DNA of 63,664 nucleotides from an uncultured Opitutales bacterium (GCA_934675585.1 CAKUQY010000011.1:1-63664); one strand, 5' to 3'; numbered from the stretch's first letter, positions 17,418 to 25,926 are shown. Notes: generated by a model not told the origin, from the letters alone. Numbers and translations are program-made.

Positions 17418-18713
17418 ATGGACGTTTTACGAATTCGTGGTGGGAAAAAATTGCACGGCACGGTGCAGGTGAGTGGCGCCAAAAATGCGTGTTTGCCCAT
17501 TTTGGCGGCGACGCTTTTGACCGATGAACCTTGCATTGTTCGCAATGTGCCCTTGTTGAGCGATTCGACAGCGATGCGTAAAATTCTTGAACATCAAGGA
17601 GCAATTGTCGAAGATCTTGGCGGGAACGCTTGGAAAATTACCGCAAAAAAAATCGTTCCCGAAACGCCTTATGAATTAGTGCGCAAAATGCGCGCGTCTA
17701 TTTGTATCATGGGCGCGTTGACGGGACGTTTAAAAAAAGCGACGATTCCGTTGCCGGGCGGTTGCGTGATTGGCCCGCGCCCAATCGATTTGCACATCAA
17801 AGGGCTGACGAAATTGGGTTGTAAAATTTCTTACGACGCGGGAATGATGCACATTGATGGCAAAAAAACTAAAGGCGCGTATATTTTTTTGGGCGGTCGC
17901 AACGGCTCGACCGTCACGGGAACGGCAAATATTTTGATGGCGGCAGTTTTAACGCCAGGGATTACGCAAATTGATTGCGCGGCGTGCGAGCCGGAAATTC
18001 AAGATCTTTGCGAAATGCTCATTAAAATGGGCGCAAAAATTGTCGGCGTGGGCTCGCCAATGCTCACTATTTTTGGCGTCAAAAAATTGCACGGTTGCGA
18101 GCATTCGGTGATTCCCGATCGCATTGAGGCGGGAACTTTTCTTTTGTGCGGCGCCATTACGCGCAGCAAAATCACCGTCAAAGGCGCAATGCGCGCGCAT
18201 TTGGGCGCGTTTTTAGACAAATTGATTGATGCGCAGGTGCCATTCAAAGTGATTGACGAAACAACAATTCAAGTGCTTGGCGATAAAATGAAAAGTTTCG
18301 TTCCCGTCGATATTGTAACGTTCCCGCACCCTGGTTTTCCAACCGATTTGCAAGCGCAATTCTCAGCGTTGATGGCGCTCACGCCAGGAATCAGCATTAT
18401 TACCGAACGCATTTATCCTAGCCGTTTTATGCACATTCCCGAGCTTGGCCGCATGGGCGCGAGCATTGCGATTGAAGGCGCGTCGGCGATTATTAAAGGC
18501 GTTCCCGCACTTTCGGGCGCTCCCGTGATGGCGAGTGATTTGCGCGCATCGGCGGCGTTGGTGATGGCAGGGCTTGTCGCGAATGGCGAAACTTGGGTGC
18601 AACGCATTTATCACCTCGATCGCGGTTATGAACATTTTGAACAAAAACTCGCAAAACTTGGCGCCGACATTGTGCGTTTGAGCGATAGCGAAATGCCACG
18701 TTGCGATGATTGA
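17418..18713 (+). CDS. murA: UDP-N-acetylglucosamine 1-carboxyvinyltransferase
   Basis: 431 residues from the ATG at 17418, which has a GAGGG ribosome site; a TTG one codon upstream is also open. MurA transfers enolpyruvate from PEP to UDP-GlcNAc, the first committed step of peptidoglycan synthesis. Key residues are in place: Lys22 and Asn23 in SGAKNAC, and Cys116 in PLPGGCVIGPRPIDLH. The Cys, not Asp, at this position predicts sensitivity to fosfomycin. It overlaps tilS by 8 bp and follows the pseudouridine synthase closely, so the three are probably cotranscribed. Confidence 0.97.
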   Translation: MDVLRIRGGKKLHGTVQVSGAKNACLPILAATLLTDEPCIVRNVPLLSDSTAMRKILEHQGAIVEDLGGNAWKITAKKIVPETPYELVRKMRASICIMGALTGRLKKATIPLPGGCVIGPRPIDLHIKGLTKLGCKISYDAGMMHIDGKKTKGAYIFLGGRNGSTVTGTANILMAAVLTPGITQIDCAACEPEIQDLCEMLIKMGAKIVGVGSPMLTIFGVKKLHGCEHSVIPDRIEAGTFLLCGAITRSKITVKGAMRAHLGAFLDKLIDAQVPFKVIDETTIQVLGDKMKSFVPVDIVTFPHPGFPTDLQAQFSALMALTPGISIITERIYPSRFMHIPELGRMGASIAIEGASAIIKGVPALSGAPVMASDLRASAALVMAGLVANGETWVQRIYHLDRGYEHFEQKLAKLGADIVRLSDSEMPRCDD

Positions 18714-19899
18714 TTGGCAAGCAAAAGCGAACGCATTAAAAAACGAATTTGCAAAAACAACAACTTGCAAATTTGGCGGGAACGCCGATAAAATCGTCAT
18801 TGCGTGCTCGGGCGGTGCCGATTCGCTTTGCGCGCTTTTGCTCACTTGGGCGACGTTCCCGCGCGAACGAGCAAAAATGCTCGTCGCTCATCTCAATCAC
18901 GAAACGCGCGGGAACGCCAGCGACGGCGATGACCGCTTTGTGGCGCGCGTTGCAAAGTCGCTCAATTTAAAATTCGTTTCCGCAAAACTCAGCGATTTCG
19001 TTCCCGCGGGAACGCACACCGAAGCGCATTTTCGTCAAGCGCGATTAGATTTTTTTGCGTCGCTTGCGGGCGGGAACGCGATTTTTGTGCAAGGTCATCA
19101 CGCCGATGATGTTGTCGAAACGATGATTATGCGCCTTGCGCGCGGCTCGGGTGTTGATGGACTTTGCGCGCCACGACCGATTTCTGAAATTGTTCACAAT
19201 GGCAAAAAATTAATTTTTGTGCGCCCGTTTTTGCAATTGCCCAAAGCTAAAATTGTTGCCGCTTTGCGAGCTTGCAAAATCAATTGGCGCGAAGATAAAA
19301 GCAATTGCGGGAACGATTTTTTTCGCAATCGCGTGCGCCATTTTGTCGTTCCCGCGTTGAAAAAAGCATTGCCGAACAATTACGATTTGTACACTTGTTT
19401 TTTGCGTTCTCGCGAACAATTACAATCCGTCGCAGATACATTGCCAAAACACGTTCCCGCAACGAAAAAAAACGTTCCCGCACGCACAAATTTTTTCAAA
19501 AAGTTTGACGCAATTACGCTCGATCCTGAACGCGGTTTTTGCGGGAACGGCATTAAAATTGAGTTTGTAAAATTGACAAAAAAATTGCGAGAACGCATTT
19601 GCGCTGGCGAAGAAAAGCCGGCAGAATTTCTCGCCGTTCCCGCAGGAACGAAGCTTGTTTTACGCAATTGGAAAAAAGGCGATCGCATGCAAATGCTCGG
19701 CGCGGCGGGAAGGAAAACGCTCGGCAATTTATTTACCGATAAAAAAATCCCGCGCGAACAACGCGAAAATGCCCCCGTTCTTGTTTGCGGGAACGCAATT
19801 TTGTGGTGCGCAGGTTTGCCTATCGCCGATTTTGCAAAACTCGTTCCCGCCACAAAAACCTGCTTAAAAATCAACATTAATGAAAAAATGCTTGACTGA
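18706..19899 (+). CDS. tilS: tRNA(Ile)-lysidine synthase
   Basis: 397 residues. The PP-loop ATP pyrophosphatase motif is SGGADS (35-40), followed by the family segments LVAHLNHETRG and FVQGHHADDVVETMIMRLARG. TilS attaches lysine to C34 of the minor tRNA-Ile so that it reads AUA. The C-terminal substrate-binding domain is present (KGDRMQMLG, KIPREQREN). The start overlaps the end of murA. This gene is the densest in the window for the iterated word: 14 copies by eye, encoding VPA, GNA, AGT and similar in loops, including two adjacent inverted copies that encode FVPAGT near residue 102. Confidence 0.95.
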   Translation: MIDWQAKANALKNEFAKTTTCKFGGNADKIVIACSGGADSLCALLLTWATFPRERAKMLVAHLNHETRGNASDGDDRFVARVAKSLNLKFVSAKLSDFVPAGTHTEAHFRQARLDFFASLAGGNAIFVQGHHADDVVETMIMRLARGSGVDGLCAPRPISEIVHNGKKLIFVRPFLQLPKAKIVAALRACKINWREDKSNCGNDFFRNRVRHFVVPALKKALPNNYDLYTCFLRSREQLQSVADTLPKHVPATKKNVPARTNFFKKFDAITLDPERGFCGNGIKIEFVKLTKKLRERICAGEEKPAEFLAVPAGTKLVLRNWKKGDRMQMLGAAGRKTLGNLFTDKKIPREQRENAPVLVCGNAILWCAGLPIADFAKLVPATKTCLKININEKMLD

Positions 19900-19953
19900 G
19901 AGGGCGATAAAGTTCAAAATTATAAAACATTTAACTTTTTAATAAACAAAACC

Positions 19954-20154
19954 ATGTCAGTAGAAATCAAAATCAAAAAAGGCGAGCAAATTGACAAAGC
20001 TCTCCGTAAATTGAAGAAAAAACTCGAAACGGAAAATATTCTCCGCGATGTGCGCGCAAAGCGTTATTTCGAGAAGCCATGTGAAGAGCGTCGTCGCAAA
20101 AAGAAAGTGCAAGCTTTCTCGAACATGCTTCGTCAACGCTACGAAAATATGTAA
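19954..20154 (+). CDS. rpsU: 30S ribosomal protein bS21
   Basis: 66 residues, highly basic, with the bS21 pattern VEIKIKKGEQIDKALRKLKK, a central EKPCEERRRKKK and a short end. bS21 sits near the anti-Shine-Dalgarno region of 16S rRNA and helps initiation. It is followed by the PVC small basic protein and rpmB. No copies of the iterated word occur here, unlike in tilS just upstream. Confidence 0.95.
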   Translation: MSVEIKIKKGEQIDKALRKLKKKLETENILRDVRAKRYFEKPCEERRRKKKVQAFSNMLRQRYENM

Positions 20155-20187
20155 TTTGTTGTAATTGTAACATAGAAAGTCAATAAA

Positions 20188-20349
20188 ATGTCACAACATA
20201 ACAGTTTTAAAAGTGCAGCAGGTGCTTCTTCGACAAACCGCACCGTTCTCAAACGCTTTGAGCGCATTGAATTGCTCAAAAAACGTGGTCAATGGGACGC
20301 AAACCGCACTCGCTTGACAAATCTCCCAAAAACTCGTCCAGAAGCGTAG
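20188..20349 (+). CDS. Small basic protein, PVC ribosome-associated family
   Basis: A 53-residue ORF, ATG at 20188 and TAG at 20347. It starts MSQHNSFKSA, has the core RTVLKRFERIELLKKRGQW and ends LPKTRPEA. This matches the 'small basic protein' family defined in Verrucomicrobia and Chlamydiae (TIGR04137-like, from memory), thought to be a lineage-specific ribosomal or rRNA-linked protein. Its place between rpsU and rpmB supports that role. It is a strong taxonomic marker for the PVC superphylum. Confidence 0.9.
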   Translation: MSQHNSFKSAAGASSTNRTVLKRFERIELLKKRGQWDANRTRLTNLPKTRPEA

Positions 20350-20388
20350 TTTTTATTATTCGTTAATCTTTAACTGGAATCACAAGTT

Positions 20389-20619
20389 ATGTCACGTATT
20401 TGCGCAATTACAGGTAAACGCCCTGTTTCGGGTCGTACAATTATTCACAAAGGTCAAAGCAAGAAGAGCGGAGGTATCGGTCTCCAACTCGTCAAGCAAA
20501 CCAAACGCACTTTCAAGCCAAATCTTCAACGCATCCGCGCTAAAATGCCCAATGGCAGTGTTAAGCGCATTTGGGTGTCGGTGAAGGCACTCAAAGCCGG
20601 CCTGGTTGAGAAGGCGTAA
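20389..20619 (+). CDS. rpmB: 50S ribosomal protein bL28
   Basis: 76 residues beginning MSRICAITGKRPVSGRTI, with the conserved KRTFKPNLQRIRAKMPNG centre. bL28 binds 23S rRNA near the tRNA exit site. Only one Cys is present, so this is the zinc-free form. It ends the small ribosomal-protein block and is followed by a clear terminator. Confidence 0.96.
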   Translation: MSRICAITGKRPVSGRTIIHKGQSKKSGGIGLQLVKQTKRTFKPNLQRIRAKMPNGSVKRIWVSVKALKAGLVEKA

Positions 20620-20650
20620 TAAGGTTTTCTCGACAACGCTTACCTTTTTA

Positions 20651-20682
20651 AAAACGCCGCCAAGAGTTTGGTGGCGTTTTTT
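20651..20682 (+). terminator. Intrinsic terminator after rpmB
   Basis: AAAACGCCGCC (20651-20661) pairs with GGTGGCGTTTT (20670-20680), 11 bp with one G-T pair, followed by further T. It does not use the GGGAACG word. Confidence 0.88.
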
Positions 20683-20730
20683 GTTAGAAAAACACAAACG
20701 CAATAAAATTTTTAACTTATCTAATACAAA

Positions 20731-21213
20731 ATGAGCAGTGATCTTTTAAAATTGATTCTCGAAGGCGAACAACTTTCGACCGAGCAAATGGCAAGTATTT
20801 TGGCGACAACGCCCGCAGAAATTGAAAAGCAAATGGAAGCGTTGAAAGAGCAAAAAATCTTGCTTGGTTGGCGTCCAGTGTTGAATCCAGCGTTTGAAGA
20901 AGACCAACGTGTGCGCGCGGTGATCGAGTTAAAAGTTTCGCCTGATGTAAGTGGCGGTTTTGACCGTATTGCGGATCGCGTGAGTCAATTTGACCAAGTG
21001 GAATCGTGCTATTTGATGTCGGGCGGCTATGATTTGATGGTGATTGTGAATGCAGACAATCTTTATAAAGTTGCGAATTTTGTGCATAATCGTCTGGCGC
21101 GTATCGATGGCGTTTTGTCAACGTCAACGCACTTTATGTTGCGCGCGTACAAGGAAAGTGGTTTTGTGATTGCGCAACCTGAACACCCCGATCGCCCCGC
21201 GGTTTCGCAATAA
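20731..21213 (+). CDS. Lrp/AsnC-family transcriptional regulator
   Basis: 160 residues. The N-terminal winged-helix domain (LSTEQMASILATTPAEIEKQMEAL) is followed by the RAM/AsnC effector domain (VRAVIELKVSP, VESCYLMSGGYDLMVIV). Such regulators form dimers to octamers and sense amino acids. The gene lies 41 bp before an aminotransferase on the same strand; a similar Lrp-aminotransferase pair (yugG-patA) is known in Bacillus, so it probably regulates that enzyme and itself. Confidence 0.88.
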   Translation: MSSDLLKLILEGEQLSTEQMASILATTPAEIEKQMEALKEQKILLGWRPVLNPAFEEDQRVRAVIELKVSPDVSGGFDRIADRVSQFDQVESCYLMSGGYDLMVIVNADNLYKVANFVHNRLARIDGVLSTSTHFMLRAYKESGFVIAQPEHPDRPAVSQ

Positions 21214-21221
21214 ATTCCCAT

Positions 21222-21252
21222 TTAACTTTTAACTTTCAACTTTTAACTTTTT
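21222..21252 (+). repeat. Heptanucleotide tandem repeat
   Basis: Units of 7 bp (TTAACTT, TTAACTT, TCAACTT, TTAACTT) fill the gap and run up to the ATG of the aminotransferase. Confidence 0.8.
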
Positions 21253-21254
21253 TA

Positions 21255-22424
21255 ATGGACGCTTCTCGTTTTCTTGCAGACCACGTTGCTAAATTGCCAA
21301 AATCGGGCATTCGCGATTTTTTCGCGATTGTTTCACAAATGAAAGATGCGGTGTCTTTGGGCATTGGCGAACCTGATTTTGTAACGCCTTTTCATATTCG
21401 TGATGCGGCAATTATGGCGCTTGAACGTGGGCACACAAGCTATACTGATAATCGGGGCTTGATTCAATTGCGGCGCGAAATTTCAAAATATGTCGCTGAA
21501 AATTTTGGTGCTGAATACAATCCCGAAACCGAAATCATCACAACCGTAGGCGTTTCAGAAGCGATGGACGGCATTATGCGCGCGATTTTGAATCCAGGCG
21601 ATAAAGTCATTTATCACGAACCTTGCTATGTTTCTTACGCGCCATCGATCGAGCTTTGCCATGCGAAAGCGATTGCGGTTGAAACAACTTCAAAAGATAA
21701 ATTTGCGATTGATATTAACGCTTTGCGTGCGGCGTGGGAACCAGGGACAAAAGCATTGCTCATTAACTTTCCAACCAACCCAACTGGCGGGACCGCTTCG
21801 AAAGAATTGCTCGAAGAAATCGCAAAATTTGCAATCGAAAAAGATTTGCTTGTGATTTCGGACGAAATTTATTCGGAACTTACTTTTGAAGGTGTTCACA
21901 CTTCGATTGTGTCGATTCCGGGTATGAAAGAACGCACGGTTTTCTTGCATGGTTTTTCAAAAGCATTTGCGATGACAGGTTTTCGCGTGGGCTACGCTTG
22001 CGGTCCCGCGGCGATTATCGACGGCCTGCTCAAAATCCACCAATACGGCATTCTTTGCGCGCCAATTATTTCTCAAGAAGCTGCCATCGAAGCACTTAAA
22101 AATGGACGCGGCCCGATGCTCGAAATGCGTGAAAAATATCGGGAACGCCGTGATTTTATCGTGCGTCGTTTTAATGAACTCGGTTGGGCTTGTCATTCGC
22201 CACGCGGTTCATTTTATGCGTTCCCAGATATTACTTCAACGGGACTTTCTTCGATGGAATTTGCGAAAGGTTTGTTGCAGGCAGAGCGCGTTGCGATGGT
22301 GCCGGGAACGGCTTTTGGCAAATGTGGCGAAGGTTTTTGTCGCGCGTCATTTTCAACATCGTATGCAAATATCGACGAAGCTTGCCGCCGCATTGAACGC
22401 TATTTAAAATCGTTAAAAGCTTAA
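21255..22424 (+). CDS. Fold-type I PLP aminotransferase
   Basis: 389 residues, class I/II aminotransferase. Diagnostic parts: GIGEPDF near residue 37, NFPTNPTGG (171-179), the conserved Asp of ISDEIYSEL, and the PLP-binding Lys236 in FSKAFAMTGFRVG, with the Arg of FCRASFS near the C-terminus. It is closest in pattern to the PatA/AspC-alpha group that acts on aspartate, alanine or N-acetyl-diaminopimelate; substrate cannot be decided from sequence alone. It is paired with the upstream Lrp regulator. A motif-pair hairpin follows the stop. Confidence 0.88.
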   Translation: MDASRFLADHVAKLPKSGIRDFFAIVSQMKDAVSLGIGEPDFVTPFHIRDAAIMALERGHTSYTDNRGLIQLRREISKYVAENFGAEYNPETEIITTVGVSEAMDGIMRAILNPGDKVIYHEPCYVSYAPSIELCHAKAIAVETTSKDKFAIDINALRAAWEPGTKALLINFPTNPTGGTASKELLEEIAKFAIEKDLLVISDEIYSELTFEGVHTSIVSIPGMKERTVFLHGFSKAFAMTGFRVGYACGPAAIIDGLLKIHQYGILCAPIISQEAAIEALKNGRGPMLEMREKYRERRDFIVRRFNELGWACHSPRGSFYAFPDITSTGLSSMEFAKGLLQAERVAMVPGTAFGKCGEGFCRASFSTSYANIDEACRRIERYLKSLKA

Positions 22425-22446
22425 AACGTTTGGGCTCGAAAATAAC

Positions 22447-22477
22447 GCGTTCCCGTGAGAATTTCTTGCGGGAACGC
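22447..22477 (+). terminator. Motif-pair hairpin, probable weak terminator
   Basis: GCGTTCCCG (22447-22455) pairs with CGGGAACGC (22469-22477); the T-rich stretch ATTGTTTTCTTTT follows. Its place 22 bp after the aminotransferase stop suggests termination. Confidence 0.65.
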
Positions 22478-22526
22478 ATTGTTTTCTTTTGCGCTCCCGC
22501 GCCGTGATTATTATAATGAAATAATT

Positions 22527-23528
22527 ATGAAAACCTCAAAAATTCTGTTATCGATTGCAACGTTTTTTATCGCGGGAACGCTTGTTTTTGCGGCAAAAGT
22601 TACCAAAGTCGCTTGCGTTGGCGATAGTATTACCTTTGGCTATCTAATCCCAACGCGCACGACAGAGGCGTATCCTATTATTTTGGGACAATTTTTGGGC
22701 GAAGATTTCGAAGTGCGCAACTTTGGAAATCCCGGCAAAACAGCAGGAGATTACCTTGGGCAAAAAGGGCGTTGGCTCGGAGCGAATAAAGAACATAAGG
22801 ATTGCGTCGATTTTGAGGCCGATATCATCATTTCAAATCTTGGAATCAACGACACGGGAGCGTGGTGGGACGCAAAACTTTTTGTCGAGGGCTATGAAAA
22901 ATTGATTTCAGATTGGCTCGGCGGCGAAAAACCACGCAAAGGTGTAAAGTATTTGATGTGGACAGAGCTCGCACCCGATTTTCGCGGAGCCAAAGGCGCA
23001 AAAGCTTATCCAGGAAATGTTTTTGACGGCTATGATTTTCCTGCGCGCGACAATGGCACGGCGGCGCGCCACAAAGAAATTCATAAAATTATCGCAAAAA
23101 TTGCAAAAAAAGCGGACGCAATTGGCATCGATGCTTACACGCCGTTGCACAGTCATCCAGAAATGTATTTGCCCGATGGTTTGCATCCTAATGCAAAAGG
23201 CGCGCGCCGTATGGCAGAATTTACATTTGCGGCGTTGATGAAAAATAAGGTTGTTAAATTGCGCAATCCCGCGCCGCGCATCGTTCCCGCCAAAGATGGC
23301 AAGAGCGTTACGTTAAAAAATTCTGCGGGAACGGCAATCGTGCTCGACGGGGGTGCGTTGGTTTGTGGTGGTGCAAAATTTGTTTTTGAAAATTCAACAG
23401 TTATCGCTCCCGAAGGCGAACTTGTTGTTGCGCTTGGCGGGAACGCCGATCAAAAAGATCCAGGATTCCCACTTGTTTCAAAAACCATTAAAAACGCATC
23501 AGGCATAAAATTTGTTCCTAAAAAATAA
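22527..23528 (+). CDS. Secreted SGNH/GDSL hydrolase
   Basis: Starting at the ATG at 22527, 333 residues with a signal peptide (LLSIATFFIAGTLVFA). Block I is VGDSITFG with the nucleophile Ser near 34, block III NLGINDTG, and the C-terminal catalytic pair is in LPDGLHPNAKGARR. SGNH enzymes are esterases or lipases; in gut Verrucomicrobiota and Bacteroidota such secreted forms often deacetylate glycans. The stop is 1 bp before the queC start. The last 80 residues form an additional beta-rich region. Substrate unknown. Confidence 0.85.
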   Translation: MKTSKILLSIATFFIAGTLVFAAKVTKVACVGDSITFGYLIPTRTTEAYPIILGQFLGEDFEVRNFGNPGKTAGDYLGQKGRWLGANKEHKDCVDFEADIIISNLGINDTGAWWDAKLFVEGYEKLISDWLGGEKPRKGVKYLMWTELAPDFRGAKGAKAYPGNVFDGYDFPARDNGTAARHKEIHKIIAKIAKKADAIGIDAYTPLHSHPEMYLPDGLHPNAKGARRMAEFTFAALMKNKVVKLRNPAPRIVPAKDGKSVTLKNSAGTAIVLDGGALVCGGAKFVFENSTVIAPEGELVVALGGNADQKDPGFPLVSKTIKNASGIKFVPKK

Positions 23529-23529
23529 A

Positions 23530-24189
23530 ATGAAAAGTAGTGTTGTTTTACTTTCGGGCGGACTCGATTCTACGGTGCTTTTGGCAAAATTAAAAGCCGA
23601 TGGTCGTCGCGTGGTCGCGCTTGGAATTGATTACGGACAGCGCCATTGTCGCGAAATCGACGCTGCGTGCGCAATTTGTGAGCGTCTCGGCGTGGAATAT
23701 CGCGTGGCAGATTTAAAAAACTTGTCGCAATTTTTCGGCAACAATAGTTTGACTGACAAATCGCAAAAAGTTTACGAAGGCAATTATGATGAGGCGGGAA
23801 TGAAAACAACGGTCGTTCCCGCGCGCAATATGATTTTAGTTTCAATCGCAACGGCATGGGCGGTTTCGCTTAAATGTGATTCAATCGCATACGCGGCGCA
23901 TGGAGGCGATCACGCGATTTATCCCGATTGCCGTCCGGAATTTGCCGATGCGCTCGACAAAGTCGTCCAAATCGCCGATTGGCACAAAGTCGTTTTGGAA
24001 CGTCCGTTTGTAGATATGACCAAAGCCGAAATCGTAAAACTTGGCGCAGAAATCGGCGCGCCGCTCGATTTAACTTGGTCTTGCTACAACGGCGGGAACG
24101 TGCATTGCGGCAAGTGTTCCACTTGTATGGAACGCCGTGAAGCGTTTAAAATTGCAGGCGTTCCCGACCCAACGATTTACGCAGTGTAA
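23530..24189 (+). CDS. queC: 7-cyano-7-deazaguanine synthase
   Basis: 219 residues from the ATG at 23530 (an in-frame TTG 18 bp upstream is unlikely). QueC converts 7-carboxy-7-deazaguanine to preQ0 with ATP and ammonia, on the route to queuosine in tRNA. The PP-loop SGGLDST is at residues 9-15, and the Zn-binding Cys cluster is complete: CYNGGNVHCGKCSTCMERR. queA, the later ribosyltransferase-isomerase of the same pathway, lies at 61021. A strong terminator follows. Confidence 0.95.
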   Translation: MKSSVVLLSGGLDSTVLLAKLKADGRRVVALGIDYGQRHCREIDAACAICERLGVEYRVADLKNLSQFFGNNSLTDKSQKVYEGNYDEAGMKTTVVPARNMILVSIATAWAVSLKCDSIAYAAHGGDHAIYPDCRPEFADALDKVVQIADWHKVVLERPFVDMTKAEIVKLGAEIGAPLDLTWSCYNGGNVHCGKCSTCMERREAFKIAGVPDPTIYAV

Positions 24190-24208
24190 AATTAAATTTG
24201 AAAAAATA

Positions 24209-24238
24209 AAGGCGAAGTTTTTGAGCTTCGCCTTTTTT
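24209..24238 (+). terminator. Intrinsic terminator after queC
   Basis: AAGGCGAAG (24209-24217) pairs with CTTCGCCTT (24225-24233) and runs into TTTTT. It is not built from the iterated word. Confidence 0.9.
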
Positions 24239-24282
24239 GTTGCAAACAAATTTGCGTTCCTGCAAAACGCGTTCCCGCGCGA

Positions 24283-25425
24283 TTAACGACGAATGCGAAT
24301 GCGCAACGCGTTTTCGATAGGTTTTTCGGAAATCAAAATTAAATAACCGCCGCCACCTGCGCCGGAGATTTTGTGCCCAAGCGTTCCCGCGCGATATTTT
24401 TCAATCATTTCAAGCACGTCTGGCGGAGCCATATTCGGGAACATTTTAATTTGCGCGTCAAAAGCTGCCGTTGTCGCCGAGCCCCAAGCTTGAGCGTCGC
24501 GGGAACGAATCGCGTTCCAGACGGATTCCGCGGCATCCGCAAGCACGCGTGCGTTTTCGGCGTTGATTTGCGTTCCCGCGTAAACGTTGTATGCCGCGCG
24601 GCGCGGATAAAGTGGCACGAGCCAAACGCGTTCTTCGATCCACTTGAAAAGTTCGCAGTCGTTAACCGAGGAAATGTTTTTCGGCCAAAAACCGTTGTCG
24701 TAGTCGAGTTTGTTCAGCCCTGGCAAAACAATGCCTAACGCGTCCTGCGAGCCGCTGACGTATTTTGCTTCGGGATCGGGCTGGTTTTCGCAACAGAAGA
24801 GAATTTTGGCGTTTTTTTCGTAATCGCCCGCGGGAATGTCAGTTTGCCAAAGCTCAATCGCTTTTTTGCGGGAACTCGTCGCCATGCCCGAACGGTCGTT
24901 AAATTCGTAATCGGGCTCAATCGCAATCGTGATTACGGGGCCAGGCGCGAGTTTATTGACGAACGCTTGGTCGAGCCAACCGCCTGCCAAATCGATGCGG
25001 TAGGGAATCTTGCATTCTTTGCGCAACGCCGTTGTCGAGCGCGCGGGCAGGTTGCCGTGCGGAATGCGCTCGCTGACGACGTATTCGATGCCGTGTTTTT
25101 TGCAGAATTCTTCTTTTGCGGGATTGTGCCCGTCGGTGTTGACGAAGAAAACGTCGGGCTTAAGTTTGAGGACGTCTTGCTCGAAATCCATAATGCCGTT
25201 CCCGCTATTGACCCACGCGTCTTTGACGCATTTGAGGGCTTTGACCATGTAGAGCCGCTCGGCTTCGGGATTGATCGTTTTGCGCGCTTTGAGCTCGTAA
25301 ATCGTCGCGTCGGAACCGATGCCGACATACAAATCGCCGAGTTTTGCCGCCTCTTCAAAAAACGCCACGTGCCCGCTGTGGAGCATATCGTAGCAGCCAG
25401 AAACAAAAATTTTTTTATTGGACAT
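24283..25425 (-). CDS. Nucleotidyltransferase-GHMP kinase fusion
   Basis: 380 residues in two parts. Residues 1-130 are a cytidylyltransferase-like domain with SGCYDMLHSGHVAFF (HSGH at 16-19) and the second family motif SERIPHGNLPARSTT. Residues 135-380 are a GHMP kinase: IPYRIDLAGGWLDQ, a short phosphate loop SGMATSSRKKA, and KISGAGGGGYLIL near the end. The same protein thus should phosphorylate a sugar and then activate the sugar phosphate, as bifunctional HldE does for heptose, but with a different kinase fold and reversed domain order. The neighbouring glycosyltransferase and fnl cluster suggest a role in surface polysaccharide precursors. The sugar cannot be named. Confidence 0.8.
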   Translation of the reverse strand: MSNKKIFVSGCYDMLHSGHVAFFEEAAKLGDLYVGIGSDATIYELKARKTINPEAERLYMVKALKCVKDAWVNSGNGIMDFEQDVLKLKPDVFFVNTDGHNPAKEEFCKKHGIEYVVSERIPHGNLPARSTTALRKECKIPYRIDLAGGWLDQAFVNKLAPGPVITIAIEPDYEFNDRSGMATSSRKKAIELWQTDIPAGDYEKNAKILFCCENQPDPEAKYVSGSQDALGIVLPGLNKLDYDNGFWPKNISSVNDCELFKWIEERVWLVPLYPRRAAYNVYAGTQINAENARVLADAAESVWNAIRSRDAQAWGSATTAAFDAQIKMFPNMAPPDVLEMIEKYRAGTLGHKISGAGGGGYLILISEKPIENALRIRIRR

Positions 25426-25577
25426 AATTTTTTTAGGGTTAAAATGAAAATGTTATTTGCGTTCCCACGGGTTGTAAAATCATTTTAATTTATGTTATCA
25501 CCAATACAACTGCGGGAACAAATTAATTCTGCTTGTTCCCGTAAAGTTTTAAATGGTTTATCATCATTCATGTTAAT

Positions 25578-25619
25578 AAAAAAATGAAGCCCGCCACAAC
25601 GCGAGGAGGGGCGGACTTC
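25578..25619 (-). terminator. Minus-strand intrinsic terminator or attenuator
   Basis: Read on the minus strand, GAAGTCCGCC pairs with GGCGGGCTTC (10 bp with one mismatch) and is followed by seven T (25578-25584 as A on the plus strand). There is no clear gene directly upstream of it on that strand. Confidence 0.75.
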
Positions 25620-25897
25620 CACGACCTCAGACTTATCATCAAGTATTGCTACTTTTTGTGCATCGTCGCTTGTTCACATACTATTAAAATCTTTTTGGTG
25701 GCGATTTGCAATAGAAAAAATAACATTCCCGCGTGTTAGCACAGGAACGTTCCCGTTCGAATGCTTCGCCAAAAGTGTTCTCAGTGCCACTGCCGCATGC
25801 GTGTCGCAACCTTTGGGCTCGGCGATAATATTTTGGAGATTAAAAAAAACGGGCACGTTTCGCGCATGGTTGCGATGATTAGTGGGAAACGATTTAT

Positions 25898-25926
25898 GAG
25901 AGTTGATAGTTTAGAGTTGAGAGTTG
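25898..25926 (+). repeat. Heptanucleotide tandem repeat
   Basis: Units GAGAGTT, GATAGTT, TAGAGTT, GAGAGTT with a 7-bp period. Confidence 0.75.

Noticed and set aside
25740..25830. Possible tRNA or tmRNA because of a TTCGAA string on both strands
   Set aside because: The flanking bases cannot form a T-arm or acceptor stem.
25755..25830. TPP-riboswitch-like CACTGAGAAC string on the minus strand
   Set aside because: The other conserved blocks of the thi-box are missing and the downstream gene is not thiamine-related.
25490..25913. Minus-strand open frame, interrupted by TGA at 25674, as a pseudogene or recoded gene
   Set aside because: No recognisable motif in either half, no good start or ribosome site, and a terminator stem lies inside the second half; a chance frame is more likely.
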